Origin: Candidatus Roizmanbacteria bacterium
GTDB taxonomy: Bacteria; Patescibacteriota; Microgenomatia; UBA1406; GWC2-37-13
DNA length: 12,550 nucleotides
Direction of reading: 5' to 3'
NCBI GenBank assembly: GCA_024653985.1
Contig: JANLIS010000049.1
Span: 1 to 12,550, forward strand
Shown: positions 1-7,960 of the stretch, in pieces
Layout: every line of letters begins with the position of its first letter
Position numbering within the stretch: position 1 is the first letter of the stretch
Translations under genes and position numbers: made by a program
The notes under the pieces: model-generated
Told to the model about the DNA's origin: nothing
What the model saw: only the letters and a program-made list of their open reading frames with translations
Database searches by the model: none

Positions 1-851
1 ACTGACTCTTTGGCTGTTACCATATCCAACAGCTCACTAGTAATTTTTTCCTGTCTTATTTTATTTCGTACCAGAGTTAAGTTGTAAATAACATCAGTTG
101 CATTATCAGTGGCATTTTTCATTGCCATCATTCTCAAAGAATGTTCTCCGGCTTCGCTTTGGATTAATGCAAATCTTAATTTTTCCTCAACAAAACTTCG
201 TAATAACGAATCAATTATCTTTTTTGGGTTCGGCTCAATCAAGTATTCAGACTCTTTTTCTTTAGTTTCTGCTTCAACTTCGTTTTTTTGAGAAAAATTT
301 ATTGGTAATAAGGTTGTGACAACGGGATTTGACTGTATCGTTGAGACAAACTGATTATGATAAAGATGAATTTTTTTATATGTCCTGTCTAAGTATTTAT
401 TCAGCGCAAACTCAAAAAGCGCTGAGACATTGTTAAGGGGAATGTTGGAAGAATAATCTGCCATGATATTTGCAGAAAACTTGCTCAGCAAATTAGCTTT
501 TTTACCGACGATAATGAAATCCGTATTTTTAAAGTCGGTATTTTTTACGATAAAGCGGAGTAAGTTAAAATTAAAACTACCGCAAAGACCTTTATTGCTG
601 GCAATAACGATCGCTAAATTTTTTCTCTCAACTTTATCTTCCGGAAATGCTATAAGAGGCGAAAGAGAAGGATCTATTTTAGGACTGACAGCTCTAATTA
701 TGTTCTCTATCTCTATTTGGTATGGACGGCCGTCTATAGCAACCTGCTGTGCCTTTTTCATTTTAATTGCAGACACAAGTTGCATGGCCTTTGTTATCTT
801 CTTAACATTGGTCACCGATTTTATCTTTTTTCTAATTATACGAATATTCAT
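1..851 (-). CDS. atpG: F1 ATP synthase gamma subunit (3' end cut by window)
   Basis: Gamma is the central rotor shaft of F1, coupling c-ring rotation in the membrane to conformational change in the alpha3beta3 head. The product starts MNIRIIRKKIKSVTNVKKITKAM, with its first residues forming the usual N-terminal helix that enters the alpha3beta3 core, and carries SNKGLCGSFN, the family's conserved GLCG segment. The C-terminal helix (RQEKITSELLDMV) is visible just before the edge. 283 complete codons are in the window; bacterial gamma is usually about 285-310 residues, so only a few are missing. ATG at 851 is the start; no Shine-Dalgarno is seen. The gene follows atpA after a 36-base gap holding a palindrome. 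atpD and atpC should follow outside the window. Confidence 0.95.
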   Translation of the reverse strand, partial: MNIRIIRKKIKSVTNVKKITKAMQLVSAIKMKKAQQVAIDGRPYQIEIENIIRAVSPKIDPSLSPLIAFPEDKVERKNLAIVIASNKGLCGSFNFNLLRFIVKNTDFKNTDFIIVGKKANLLSKFSANIMADYSSNIPLNNVSALFEFALNKYLDRTYKKIHLYHNQFVSTIQSNPVVTTLLPINFSQKNEVEAETKEKESEYLIEPNPKKIIDSLLRSFVEEKLRFALIQSEAGEHSLRMMAMKNATDNATDVIYNLTLVRNKIRQEKITSELLDMVTAKES

Positions 852-861
852 AAATTGATTC

Positions 862-882
862 GGGTCGGTATAAAACCGACCC
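862..882. repeat. Palindrome between atpA and atpG
   Basis: GGGTCGGT (862-869) and ACCGACCC (875-882) form a perfect 8-bp stem with a 5-base loop. It lies 6 bases after the atpA stop codon and ends 11 bases before the atpG start. No T-tract follows on the minus strand, so it is not a typical intrinsic terminator. With its flanks (TGTAGGGGTCGGT on the minus strand) it resembles, from memory, a dispersed palindromic repeat common in CPR and other bacteria; only this copy is in the window. Confidence 0.65.
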
Positions 883-887
883 CTACA

Positions 888-2375
888 TCAGAAAATATCT
901 TTAATTAATTTCTCTAATTCCTTTCCATCTTTCTCGTCCATGATTTTATTTTTATTAATTCTTTCTACCCATTTTTTCCCCTTTAATTTTAAGGTTTCTA
1001 ATAGTTTTGTTTCAAATTTTTCAATTTCATCTATCGGTAATTTATCCAAATAACCGTTACTGGCTGCCCAAAGAATTGAAACTTGTTCCGCTAAGCTCAA
1101 AGGTTTGTTTTTCTTTTGTTTTAATATTTGAGTCACTTTAGCTCCTCGATTTAAGAATTTTTTCGTTTCTTCATCAAGCTCAGATTCAAATTGAGAAAAG
1201 GCAGCAAGATCTCGATACTGAGCCAGGTCGAGCTTTAGCTTGCCGGCAACCGCTTTCATTGCTTTTGTTTGAGCAGTTCCTCCAACTCTTGATACGGAAA
1301 GACCAACATTTATAGCTGGCCTGATTCCTGAGTTAAACAGATCGGTTTCCAATGATATCTGTCCGTCAGTTATCGAAATAACATTGGTCGGAATATAAGC
1401 TGACAAATCACCATCCAAAGTTTCAATTATGGGAAGAGCTGTAATTGATCCGCCGCCATATTTTTCATCAATACGGCAGGCACGTTCCAATAACCTTGAA
1501 TGGAGATAAAAAACATCACCCGGATAAGCTTCACGCCCGGCTGGTCGTCTTAAAATAAGCGACATTTGTCTATATGCCCATGCATGTTTTGTTAGATCAT
1601 CATAGACAACTAATACGTCTTGGCCTTTATCCATAAAATACTCACCGATTGCTGAGGCGGTATATGGTGCTAGATACTGCATAGCAACTGAGTCAGCTGC
1701 TGGAGCATTAACGACAACTGTATATTTATCTGCTCCGTGTTTTTTCAAAAGCTCAACAATTGCTGCTACCTTGGAGTTTTTTTGTCCGATAGCGCAATAT
1801 ATGCAAACAACATTTTCACCTTTTTGATTAAGAATAGTGTCAATAGCAATGGTAGTCTTGCCGGTTCCACGGTCTCCAATGATCAGTTCTCTCTGTCCTC
1901 TACCGATCGGGATCAATGCGTCAATCGATTTGATACCTGTTTGAAGAGGTACATTAACCTGATGACGTTTGACTACTCCCGCGGCAATCTTTTCAACAGG
2001 ATAAAGAGTTTTTGATTTAATGGCCGCTTTTCCATCAAGCGGACTACCTAGCGAGTCTACAACCCGACCTTGTAAAGCTTCAGAGACAGGAACGGAAAGC
2101 GTATATCCTAACGCCTTAGCCTTATCTCCAGCAGAAATGCTGGTATAGTCACCCAAAATTATTGCTCCAACTTCGTCTTCGGTCAAATCAATTACGTAAC
2201 CTAATACATTTTTTTTGAACTCGATTAATTCTCCATAGGCAACCCGGTCCAAACCTTCCAAAATAACGACTCCATCCTTTACCTGTGAAACCACACCAGT
2301 TTCTTCGGTCGAAACTTTTGGTTTATTTTTCAACTCTTTTTCAAGAGTCTTTATGTATTCATCAATCAATTTCAT
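888..2375 (-). CDS. atpA: F1 ATP synthase alpha subunit
   Basis: Alpha is the non-catalytic nucleotide-binding subunit of the F1 head; it alternates with beta around gamma. The 495-residue product is full length for the family (about 500). The Walker A motif GDRGTGKT is at residues 167-174, the Walker B strand VLVVYDD at about 254-260, and the SVSRVGG segment carries the arginine finger R363 (R376 in E. coli) that reaches into the catalytic beta site. The N-terminal helix, which docks the delta subunit in other bacteria, is present although delta itself is truncated here. ATG at 2375 overlaps the end of atpH by 14 bases, suggesting translational coupling; no separate Shine-Dalgarno is visible. 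It ends with TGA, which supports a standard genetic code. Confidence 0.98.
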   Translation of the reverse strand: MKLIDEYIKTLEKELKNKPKVSTEETGVVSQVKDGVVILEGLDRVAYGELIEFKKNVLGYVIDLTEDEVGAIILGDYTSISAGDKAKALGYTLSVPVSEALQGRVVDSLGSPLDGKAAIKSKTLYPVEKIAAGVVKRHQVNVPLQTGIKSIDALIPIGRGQRELIIGDRGTGKTTIAIDTILNQKGENVVCIYCAIGQKNSKVAAIVELLKKHGADKYTVVVNAPAADSVAMQYLAPYTASAIGEYFMDKGQDVLVVYDDLTKHAWAYRQMSLILRRPAGREAYPGDVFYLHSRLLERACRIDEKYGGGSITALPIIETLDGDLSAYIPTNVISITDGQISLETDLFNSGIRPAINVGLSVSRVGGTAQTKAMKAVAGKLKLDLAQYRDLAAFSQFESELDEETKKFLNRGAKVTQILKQKKNKPLSLAEQVSILWAASNGYLDKLPIDEIEKFETKLLETLKLKGKKWVERINKNKIMDEKDGKELEKLIKDIF

Positions 2376-2646
2376 ATAATGTATTAGATAATTTAGATAA
2401 CGATCCCGTAAGGGATAAATCGATTGTTTTTGATCCGACTTTTATAATAATCCCGGCAATAACTGATTTATCAATTTGATATACAGAGTCTTTCCAATTC
2501 AAATCAGAAAACTTTTTCTCCAAGAGCTTTCTCTCGTCTATATCAAGTTTATCGGCGCTCAATACTAGCACACGATTTTGTTCTTTTTGGATCTTCTCCA
2601 TTAAAAAACTCTTCAGATCTTGTTTTAGTTTTGGGTTAATTTTCAT
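2362..2646 (-). CDS. atpH: F1Fo ATP synthase delta subunit, C-terminal domain only
   Basis: Delta joins the peripheral stalk (b subunits) to the top of F1. The end of this product, [20 protein letters not shown], matches the conserved C-terminal signature of delta/OSCP (KIDKSVMAGVIIRAG in E. coli). I place the start at ATG 2646, which overlaps the atpF stop by 11 bases and gives 94 residues. An ATG at 2715 would give 117 residues but needs an 80-base overlap with atpF. Either way the protein is far shorter than the usual 175-180 residues and lacks the N-terminal helical bundle that binds the alpha N-termini. A weak AAGGA lies 13 bases upstream of 2646. The function call is secure; the start is not. 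Confidence 0.85.
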   Translation of the reverse strand: MKINPKLKQDLKSFLMEKIQKEQNRVLVLSADKLDIDERKLLEKKFSDLNWKDSVYQIDKSVIAGIIIKVGSKTIDLSLTGSLSKLSNTLYEID

Positions 2647-3145
2647 AGATCTTAAGACGTCCTTGATAGTTTTTAATAATCGCTCCGGTAACTTTTTTCC
2701 TTGAGGATTCGTCAAGCGAATCTTTCAAAGTGTTTTCGACGATCATCAAACTTGTTTTAATGATCTTGTCTTTAACTTCACGGTACAGCAAATTCTTTTC
2801 TTCTTCCAATAGCTTGCTGTTTTTTGCTTTGATCTCTAAAGCATCTGCTTCTGCTTGTTTTATTAGATCAGCTTTCATACCTTGAGCTTCTTTTTTTGCT
2901 TGAACAAACAAAACATCAAACTCTTTTTTCATTTTTTCTTTCATCTTTACTTCTGCTTCAATTCCAGCTTCCTCACTTCTCTTAAGTTTTTCAAGCATTC
3001 GATTCTTTTCTTCTTCATTCTTTCTCTCTTGGTTTAAAAAAGATGTAAAAGGTTTGACTATAAATTGCTTGACCAAAATAAAGAACAACACAAAGTTGAT
3101 CATCTGGGCCAATAATAATTTTCCATCTATTCCTAAATTTTCCAT
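2636..3145 (-). CDS. atpF: Fo ATP synthase b subunit
   Basis: The b subunit forms the peripheral stalk that holds F1 against rotation. The 169-residue product has one N-terminal membrane segment (about residues 8-30), then the typical VKPFTSFLNQERK turn, followed by a long, highly charged Lys/Glu helix (about 36-150) suited to coiled-coil dimerisation. Length is close to E. coli b (156). The C-terminal part (VENTLKDSLDESSRKKV) resembles the delta-binding end of other b subunits and shows no fused delta N-domain. The gene starts 10 bases after atpE with no visible Shine-Dalgarno and overlaps atpH by 11 bases. Confidence 0.95.
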   Translation of the reverse strand: MENLGIDGKLLLAQMINFVLFFILVKQFIVKPFTSFLNQERKNEEEKNRMLEKLKRSEEAGIEAEVKMKEKMKKEFDVLFVQAKKEAQGMKADLIKQAEADALEIKAKNSKLLEEEKNLLYREVKDKIIKTSLMIVENTLKDSLDESSRKKVTGAIIKNYQGRLKIYEN

Positions 3146-3155
3146 AATCTATTTT

Positions 3156-3386
<231 letters not shown>

Positions 3387-3392
3387 TTAAAT

Positions 3393-3403
3393 ATCACCCC
3401 TTT
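3393..3403 (-). promoter_or_regulatory. Strong ribosome binding site of atpE
   Basis: On the minus strand AAAGGGGTGAT ends 9 bases before the atpE ATG. It matches the 16S anti-Shine-Dalgarno complement AAGGAGGTGAT except for one base. The other starts in this window have weak sites or none. Confidence 0.8.
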
Positions 3404-3418
3404 CTTAAATTAAAAATT

Positions 3419-4216
3419 TTAATGATGTTCTGCTATTGCTCCGCTTAAAAATACAGCTGTTAGCATCGAAAAGACCAAGGCTTGAACAAAACCGACAAAA
3501 ATTTCCAGAGCGATAAACGGAAAAGAAGCTAAAACAGGGACCAAAAAGGCCACTATCGTCAATAACACTTCCCCTGCAAAAATATTTCCGAATAAACGAA
3601 ATGCAAAAGATAGTATTTTTGAAAACTCGGAAAGAATATCAAGAATTCCAACAAAGAATGAAATTGGATCGGAAAAGTTAAAAAATTTATGAAGATACTT
3701 TTTGATACCTAAAAATTTTATTGAGAAAAATTGAATGGAGAAAACCGATATGATAGCTAAAGCTAAAGTTGTGTTTAAATCTGCGTTATTTCCTCGAAGC
3801 AAAGGAATAAAAACTTCCCCATGCTCTTCAACGACCTTAATTAGTAAGCTACCCACTCCAGGCAGTAATCCAAACCAGTTTTGAAGCAAGATGTAAAAAA
3901 AGAAAGAAAATAGCAATGGAAAAAAAACATTCGTATTGTTTCCAAGGACAGAATGAAACAGGTCATATATACTCTTGACAAAAAACTTTATCAGATAGTA
4001 AAAATTACCTTTTTTTTGTTTGGTTGATTGCAGTTTAAAATAGACAGCTATGAAGATTGTTAGAAGGAAAACGATTGCTGATGCAATCATTGAATTGGTG
4101 ATCGTTAATCCGAATAAATGAGTCACTGCTTCAGCTTTTATACTTATCTTGGGCATCTCCATAATAATCTGGATGCCGCCCTTTGCTGTTTCTTCAATGA
4201 CCTTTTCTTCGCTCAT
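3419..4216 (-). CDS. atpB: Fo ATP synthase a subunit
   Basis: Subunit a is the stator that provides the two half-channels for ions next to the c ring. The 265-residue product has several hydrophobic helices. LRGNNADLNTTLALA (about 140-154) is the conserved segment before the channel helices, and FAFRLFGNIFAGE contains the essential arginine R207 (R210 in E. coli). The last helices (EIFVGFVQALVFSMLTAVF) match the family and the protein ends close after them. ATG at 4216 overlaps the preceding atpZ by 23 bases. No clear Shine-Dalgarno precedes it; an internal ATG encoding MEMPKISIKAEAV is a possible alternative start. Confidence 0.96.
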   Translation of the reverse strand: MSEEKVIEETAKGGIQIIMEMPKISIKAEAVTHLFGLTITNSMIASAIVFLLTIFIAVYFKLQSTKQKKGNFYYLIKFFVKSIYDLFHSVLGNNTNVFFPLLFSFFFYILLQNWFGLLPGVGSLLIKVVEEHGEVFIPLLRGNNADLNTTLALAIISVFSIQFFSIKFLGIKKYLHKFFNFSDPISFFVGILDILSEFSKILSFAFRLFGNIFAGEVLLTIVAFLVPVLASFPFIALEIFVGFVQALVFSMLTAVFLSGAIAEHH

Positions 4217-4511
4217 CTTTGTAAATTCTAAATAAATTGTAAATACTGCTGATCGTACCCAAAAAAATAAAAAGCACCGTAAAAAAAGGTTTACGATGAA
4301 ATTTATTGTCTAAGGTTAAACCAATAATCACACCTATTAAAATTGGAGTGACCAGGCTATAACCGACGTTAATATTTAAATATTGCGAATAAAAATATTT
4401 TCCAGCTTTTTGTTTTACAACAAAATTCTGTTGAGCTTTTTTTAAATTTCCTTGTTTATCTATCTCAAAAAAATTATATTTCATTTTATCAGGCATAACC
4501 TCTTTCGTCAA
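4194..4511 (-). CDS. atpZ: Small ATP synthase accessory protein (AtpZ/AtpI type)
   Basis: The 105-residue product has a polar N-terminus and two membrane helices (about 48-67 and 75-95), with the pattern GVIIGLTLDN then PFFTVLFIFLGTISSIYNLFRIY. This matches the small two-helix proteins encoded first in many ATP synthase operons (ATPase_gene1 family), thought to help c-ring or Fo assembly or Mg2+/Ca2+ supply. The open frame begins with TTG at 4511; ATG at 4496 and 4484 are alternatives, with an AGAGG just 2 bases before the 4496 ATG and 14 bases before the 4484 ATG. The start is therefore uncertain. It overlaps atpB, as expected for a first operon gene. The symbol follows position and topology and is less certain than the others. 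Confidence 0.8.
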   Translation of the reverse strand: MTKEVMPDKMKYNFFEIDKQGNLKKAQQNFVVKQKAGKYFYSQYLNINVGYSLVTPILIGVIIGLTLDNKFHRKPFFTVLFIFLGTISSIYNLFRIYKDERRKGH

Positions 4512-4514
4512 TGG

Positions 4515-4577
4515 TTAATTTTGATTTACTTTTTCAAGATCAACGGCGTTTTCAAGGATTATAACAAAAGGGACTCT
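4515..4577 (-). pseudogene. Relic copy of the dnaE 3' end
   Basis: In the reading frame ending at TAA 4515-4517 this stretch encodes KRVPFVIILENAVDLEKVNQN. The core IILENAVDLEKVNQ is identical over 14 residues to the end of DnaE just upstream, where it is followed by S and stop. The 48-base segment 4515-4562 aligns without gaps to 4619-4666 with 36 matches. Within the 14 shared codons, 9 differ and all differences are synonymous. It has no start of its own and is cut off on the dnaE side by a palindrome and an in-frame stop at 4614-4616. It is best read as a leftover tail of a diverged dnaE allele. Confidence 0.75.
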
Positions 4578-4585
4578 CTTTATAT

Positions 4586-4615
4586 AAGGTCCGTCCTTAT
4601 TTAAGGACTGTCCTT
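4586..4615. repeat. Palindrome between dnaE and its relic tail
   Basis: Arms 4586-4598 (AAGGTCCGTCCTT) and 4603-4615 (AAGGACTGTCCTT) pair at 11 of 13 positions around a 4-base loop. The second arm is itself a 6+1+6 palindrome. It begins 3 bases after the dnaE stop on the minus strand. No T-tract follows, so termination is not its obvious role. The unit resembles dispersed palindromic repeats known from other bacteria; this is from memory and untested. Confidence 0.7.
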
Positions 4616-4618
4616 AAT

Positions 4619-7600
4619 TTAACTCTGATTCACCTTCTCTAAATCGACGGCATTTTCTAAAATTATTCCCAATCGACCCTCCCTTTCATTCACTTTTCCC
4701 TTAAGCATGATAATTTTATTTATATTTAAAAATCCTTTCAAAACCTTATAACTTTTTGGGAAAACAACAACCTCAATTGTGCCGCTCTCATCAAAAATTT
4801 GAATAATGGCCATTTCTTCATTGTTTTTTTTAGTTTTAACGATCTTTTTACCGCTGATAAGTCCGGCCAAAATAATCGGCTTGTTGGCGTCCTGTATCGT
4901 CACTTCACCAATTTTTTTCGTCGTTTTCTTTTCAATAATAGCCTTATATTTTGCCATAGGATTTTTTCCAATGAGGAAACCGATCACTTCCCTCTCCATT
5001 GTAAAAAGAACATCTTCTTCATATTCCGGGAGAACTTTAAAATTATCGATAGATTTTTTTTCACCCGGCGTTGCAAAAAGGTCATACTGTCCTTTTTCTT
5101 CCTTCACTTTACTTCTTTGAATATCAGCAACGACAAGCGGATAATTGAACATCAAGGTTGCTTTGTTGGCAAAATTGGAAAAAGCTCCCGATTTGATCAA
5201 ACTCTCAACGGTTCTTTTATTTACCCTTCTTAGATCAACTCTGGACAAAAAATCTTTTAATCCGTGGAAATTTCCCTTAGCTCTTTCTTCCAATATTGAG
5301 TCAATAGCAGCCGTTCCGACATTTTTAAGAGCGGATAGACCAAAACGTATTTCCGGTCCTTCAATAGAAAAACTATATATCGATCTATTAATATCCGGTG
5401 GCAAAACTTTTATCTCCATTCTCCGGCATTCCTCAATTGCCTGAGACATTTTAATTTCTCGTTGTGGGCCAGCGACCCCATGAAGTTCCGCTGTTAACAA
5501 GGCTGTCATATATTCAACCGGATAATTTGCCTTAATATAGGCTGTCCAATAAGCGATTAAGCCGTATGAAGCTGAATGTGGTTTATTAAAACCGTATGCA
5601 GCAAATTTCTCCATAAAGTTCCAAACTTTTTCTATCATGGCTGTTTTATAGCCTTTCTTTTCACAACCTTTAAAAAATTTAACTTTATCTTTTTTCATTA
5701 ATTCCTTTTTCTTTTTTCCCATAGCCATGCGAAGATTATCTGCTTCGCTCATCGAAAAACCAGCCAATTTATGGGCAATTTCCATTACTTGTTCCTGATA
5801 AACCAAGACTCCATAGGTTTCCTCAAGCACCGATTTCAAATCAGGATGAAGATATTTAATTTTTTTAGCGTTTATTTTACCCTCCAAAAATGAAGGAATA
5901 AGATCCATTGGCCCCGGACGGTAAAGAGCAACCATAGCAGAAATATCTGTTAATTTATTTGGTTTTAATTCTTTGGCCAAATGTTTCATTCCACCGGATT
6001 CTAGTTGAAAAATCCCAATCGTATCCCCTTTTGAAATTAATTCATATGTTTTTATATCATCGGTTGGGACATGATGAATATCAATTTTGACACCGGAATT
6101 CTTTTCGACATATTTTAATGCTTCTTCGATTATAGTTAAGTTTCGGAGTCCCAAAAAATCCACTTTTAACAAACCAATCGCCTTTTGGTTTGATACGGCG
6201 TTTAGGTCGATGCAATACATGTCATACTGGGTAATGATCTTTCCCTCTTTATTGTCCCGTTGTAGCGGCACATATTCTGATAGGTTTTTATCAGAGATAA
6301 CCACGCCGGCCGCATGTACCGATGAATGTCTCGGCAGACCTTCAAGACGTCTGGCAACATCTAAGATTTTCTTCGTTTCCGGCTCTGTCTGATACGCGAA
6401 TTTTAATTGAGCCGATTCTTCAAGGGCTTGAGAAATGGTCATATTAAAACCTTGCTTTCCAAACGGAATCATCTTTGCCAACCGGTCACCGGTTGAATAT
6501 GACATGCCAAGAGCCCGGGCCACATCCCGAACGGAAAGTCTGGCTTCCATTTTTCCAAACGTAATTATCTGGGCAACTTTATCTTCCCCGTATTTATTAG
6601 TGACATATTTTAAGACTTCTTCACGGCGAACATCGGCAAAATCAATATCGATATCTGGTGGAGTAGGACGGTCTGGGTTTAAAAATCGTTCAAAAGGCAA
6701 ATTTTGATCAATTGGATTAATATCGGTAATTCCAAGGATATAAGCAACCAGTGATCCGGCAACCGACCCTCTACCGGGTCCAACCGCTATTCCATGATTT
6801 TTAGCCCAGTTAACAAAATCTTGGACGATCAAAAAATAGGTTGAATAACCTTTTGTGTTGATAATGTTAAGTTCATATTTAATTCTTGAGTTGATCATCT
6901 TTTGTTCGTACGTCTCTACACGTTTTTTTCTCTCCTCAACCATTTGATTTAAAAATTCTGCGACGGACATGTCTTTTGGGGTTTCAAATTTAGGCAAGAT
7001 CCACTTTCCATTAGGAATCTCAACATTGCATTTTTCAGCAATTTTAACTGTGTTCTCTATCGCTTCAGGGAGGTCAATAAAAGTTCCCTTCATTTCAGCC
7101 GTTGATTTAAAATAATAGTCTGGAACGTTGATCATTGACATTGGACGGTTTTTTTCAACCATGGTTCTTTGGGTTTGAATACAGAGTAGAACTTCTTGGG
7201 CATAGGCATCCTCCTTTTCCAAATAGTGGACATCATTTGTAGCAACTAGAGGCACTCCAAATTTTCGGGAAAGTCTGACGAGCTCCTTATTAACCCTATC
7301 AAGTTCCTCGATTCCATGATGTCTTTGGATTTCTAAATAGAAGTCATCTTTAAAGATCTTTAAATATTTTTCCAAAATTATCTCAGCCTGTTTTGTTTGA
7401 TTATCTAAGATCAAAGATGGGATTTCACCGTTTAGACAAGCAGATAGTGCGATCACTCCCTCGTGATATTTTTCCAAGATTTCAAAGTCAATTCTGGGCT
7501 TGTAGTAGAAACCTTCAAGGAAAGCGTTAGTGACGATCTTTAGAAGATTTTGATAGCCGGTCAGATTTTTTGCAAGCAGTACCAGATGATATTGATCGCG

Positions 7601-7846
7601 ATCTACTCCGGCCTGTTTATCTAATCGGGAATTTTTGGCTTTGTAGGTTTCGACACCAATAATGGGTTTTATCCCCTTTTCTTGTGCTTTGACAAAAAAT
7701 TTAAAAGCACCGTATAGGGCTCCATGATCGGTGATCGCAACCGCCGGCATTTTTTCAGCAATAGCTTTATCCAAAAGATCGTCGATACGACACATGCCGT
7801 CGAGAAGCGAGTAACCAGTGTGGACGTGTAGGTGAACAAATGACAT
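4619..7846 (-). CDS. dnaE: DNA polymerase III alpha subunit
   Basis: This is the replicative DNA polymerase, 1075 residues. The N-terminal PHP domain starts with HLHVHTGYSLLDG; its likely metal ligands H7, H9, D16, H41, E66, H87, C137, D205 and H207 all appear intact, so a built-in 3'-5' exonuclease is plausible, as in mycobacterial DnaE1. The palm follows, with the catalytic Asp pair in PDIDIDF (D400, D402) and the third in KVDFLGL (D563). The fingers segment is near 749-775. A helix-hairpin-helix region lies near 870-890, a beta-clamp motif QYDLF is at 920-924 (QADMF at the same positions in E. coli), and a C-terminal OB fold spans about 990-1070. ATG at 7846 has no Shine-Dalgarno. It lies between gatD and the ATP synthase operon, an unusual place. 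Confidence 0.98.
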   Translation of the reverse strand: MSFVHLHVHTGYSLLDGMCRIDDLLDKAIAEKMPAVAITDHGALYGAFKFFVKAQEKGIKPIIGVETYKAKNSRLDKQAGVDRDQYHLVLLAKNLTGYQNLLKIVTNAFLEGFYYKPRIDFEILEKYHEGVIALSACLNGEIPSLILDNQTKQAEIILEKYLKIFKDDFYLEIQRHHGIEELDRVNKELVRLSRKFGVPLVATNDVHYLEKEDAYAQEVLLCIQTQRTMVEKNRPMSMINVPDYYFKSTAEMKGTFIDLPEAIENTVKIAEKCNVEIPNGKWILPKFETPKDMSVAEFLNQMVEERKKRVETYEQKMINSRIKYELNIINTKGYSTYFLIVQDFVNWAKNHGIAVGPGRGSVAGSLVAYILGITDINPIDQNLPFERFLNPDRPTPPDIDIDFADVRREEVLKYVTNKYGEDKVAQIITFGKMEARLSVRDVARALGMSYSTGDRLAKMIPFGKQGFNMTISQALEESAQLKFAYQTEPETKKILDVARRLEGLPRHSSVHAAGVVISDKNLSEYVPLQRDNKEGKIITQYDMYCIDLNAVSNQKAIGLLKVDFLGLRNLTIIEEALKYVEKNSGVKIDIHHVPTDDIKTYELISKGDTIGIFQLESGGMKHLAKELKPNKLTDISAMVALYRPGPMDLIPSFLEGKINAKKIKYLHPDLKSVLEETYGVLVYQEQVMEIAHKLAGFSMSEADNLRMAMGKKKKELMKKDKVKFFKGCEKKGYKTAMIEKVWNFMEKFAAYGFNKPHSASYGLIAYWTAYIKANYPVEYMTALLTAELHGVAGPQREIKMSQAIEECRRMEIKVLPPDINRSIYSFSIEGPEIRFGLSALKNVGTAAIDSILEERAKGNFHGLKDFLSRVDLRRVNKRTVESLIKSGAFSNFANKATLMFNYPLVVADIQRSKVKEEKGQYDLFATPGEKKSIDNFKVLPEYEEDVLFTMEREVIGFLIGKNPMAKYKAIIEKKTTKKIGEVTIQDANKPIILAGLISGKKIVKTKKNNEEMAIIQIFDESGTIEVVVFPKSYKVLKGFLNINKIIMLKGKVNEREGRLGIILENAVDLEKVNQS

Positions 7847-7852
7847 ATATGG

Positions 7853-7960
7853 AATTTCTAATTTCTAATTATTCTAATTGACCTAAAAAATCACTAAGCT
7901 CCAATTGGGATTTGGGAATTATTTAGAAATTAGATCAATTAGGTTAATTAGGTCAATTAT
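7853..7960. repeat. 9-base-unit imperfect palindrome A (gatD-dnaE gap)
   Basis: The gap between the gatD stop and the dnaE start is filled by two facing arms made of 9-base units of the form CTAATTNNN, with NNN being GAC, AAC, GAT or ATT, around a short centre containing CCAATTGG. Read on the minus strand, the first arm begins at the gatD stop codon, which lies inside it. It shares sequence with the lemA-htpX gap (11088-11180): both carry CTAATTAAC and a TCTAAATAA block followed by TCCCAAA, and this copy has exactly one 9-base unit more. Confidence 0.75.

Noticed and set aside
862..882. Intrinsic terminator after atpA.
   Set aside because: The stem is good but no T-tract follows on the transcribed strand, and atpG must be co-expressed.
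463..908. Open frames of 131 and 63 codons on the plus strand, one containing VGIKPTPT.
   Set aside because: They are antisense to atpG, and the VGIKPTPT part is just the translated palindrome between atpA and atpG.
2647..2715. A longer atpH start at 2715.
   Set aside because: It needs an 80-base overlap with atpF and adds no recognisable delta sequence, while ATG 2646 has a normal short overlap. It remains possible.
4799..5444. Several plus-strand frames of about 100-144 codons opposite dnaE.
   Set aside because: They overlap fully conserved dnaE domains and have no recognisable protein features.
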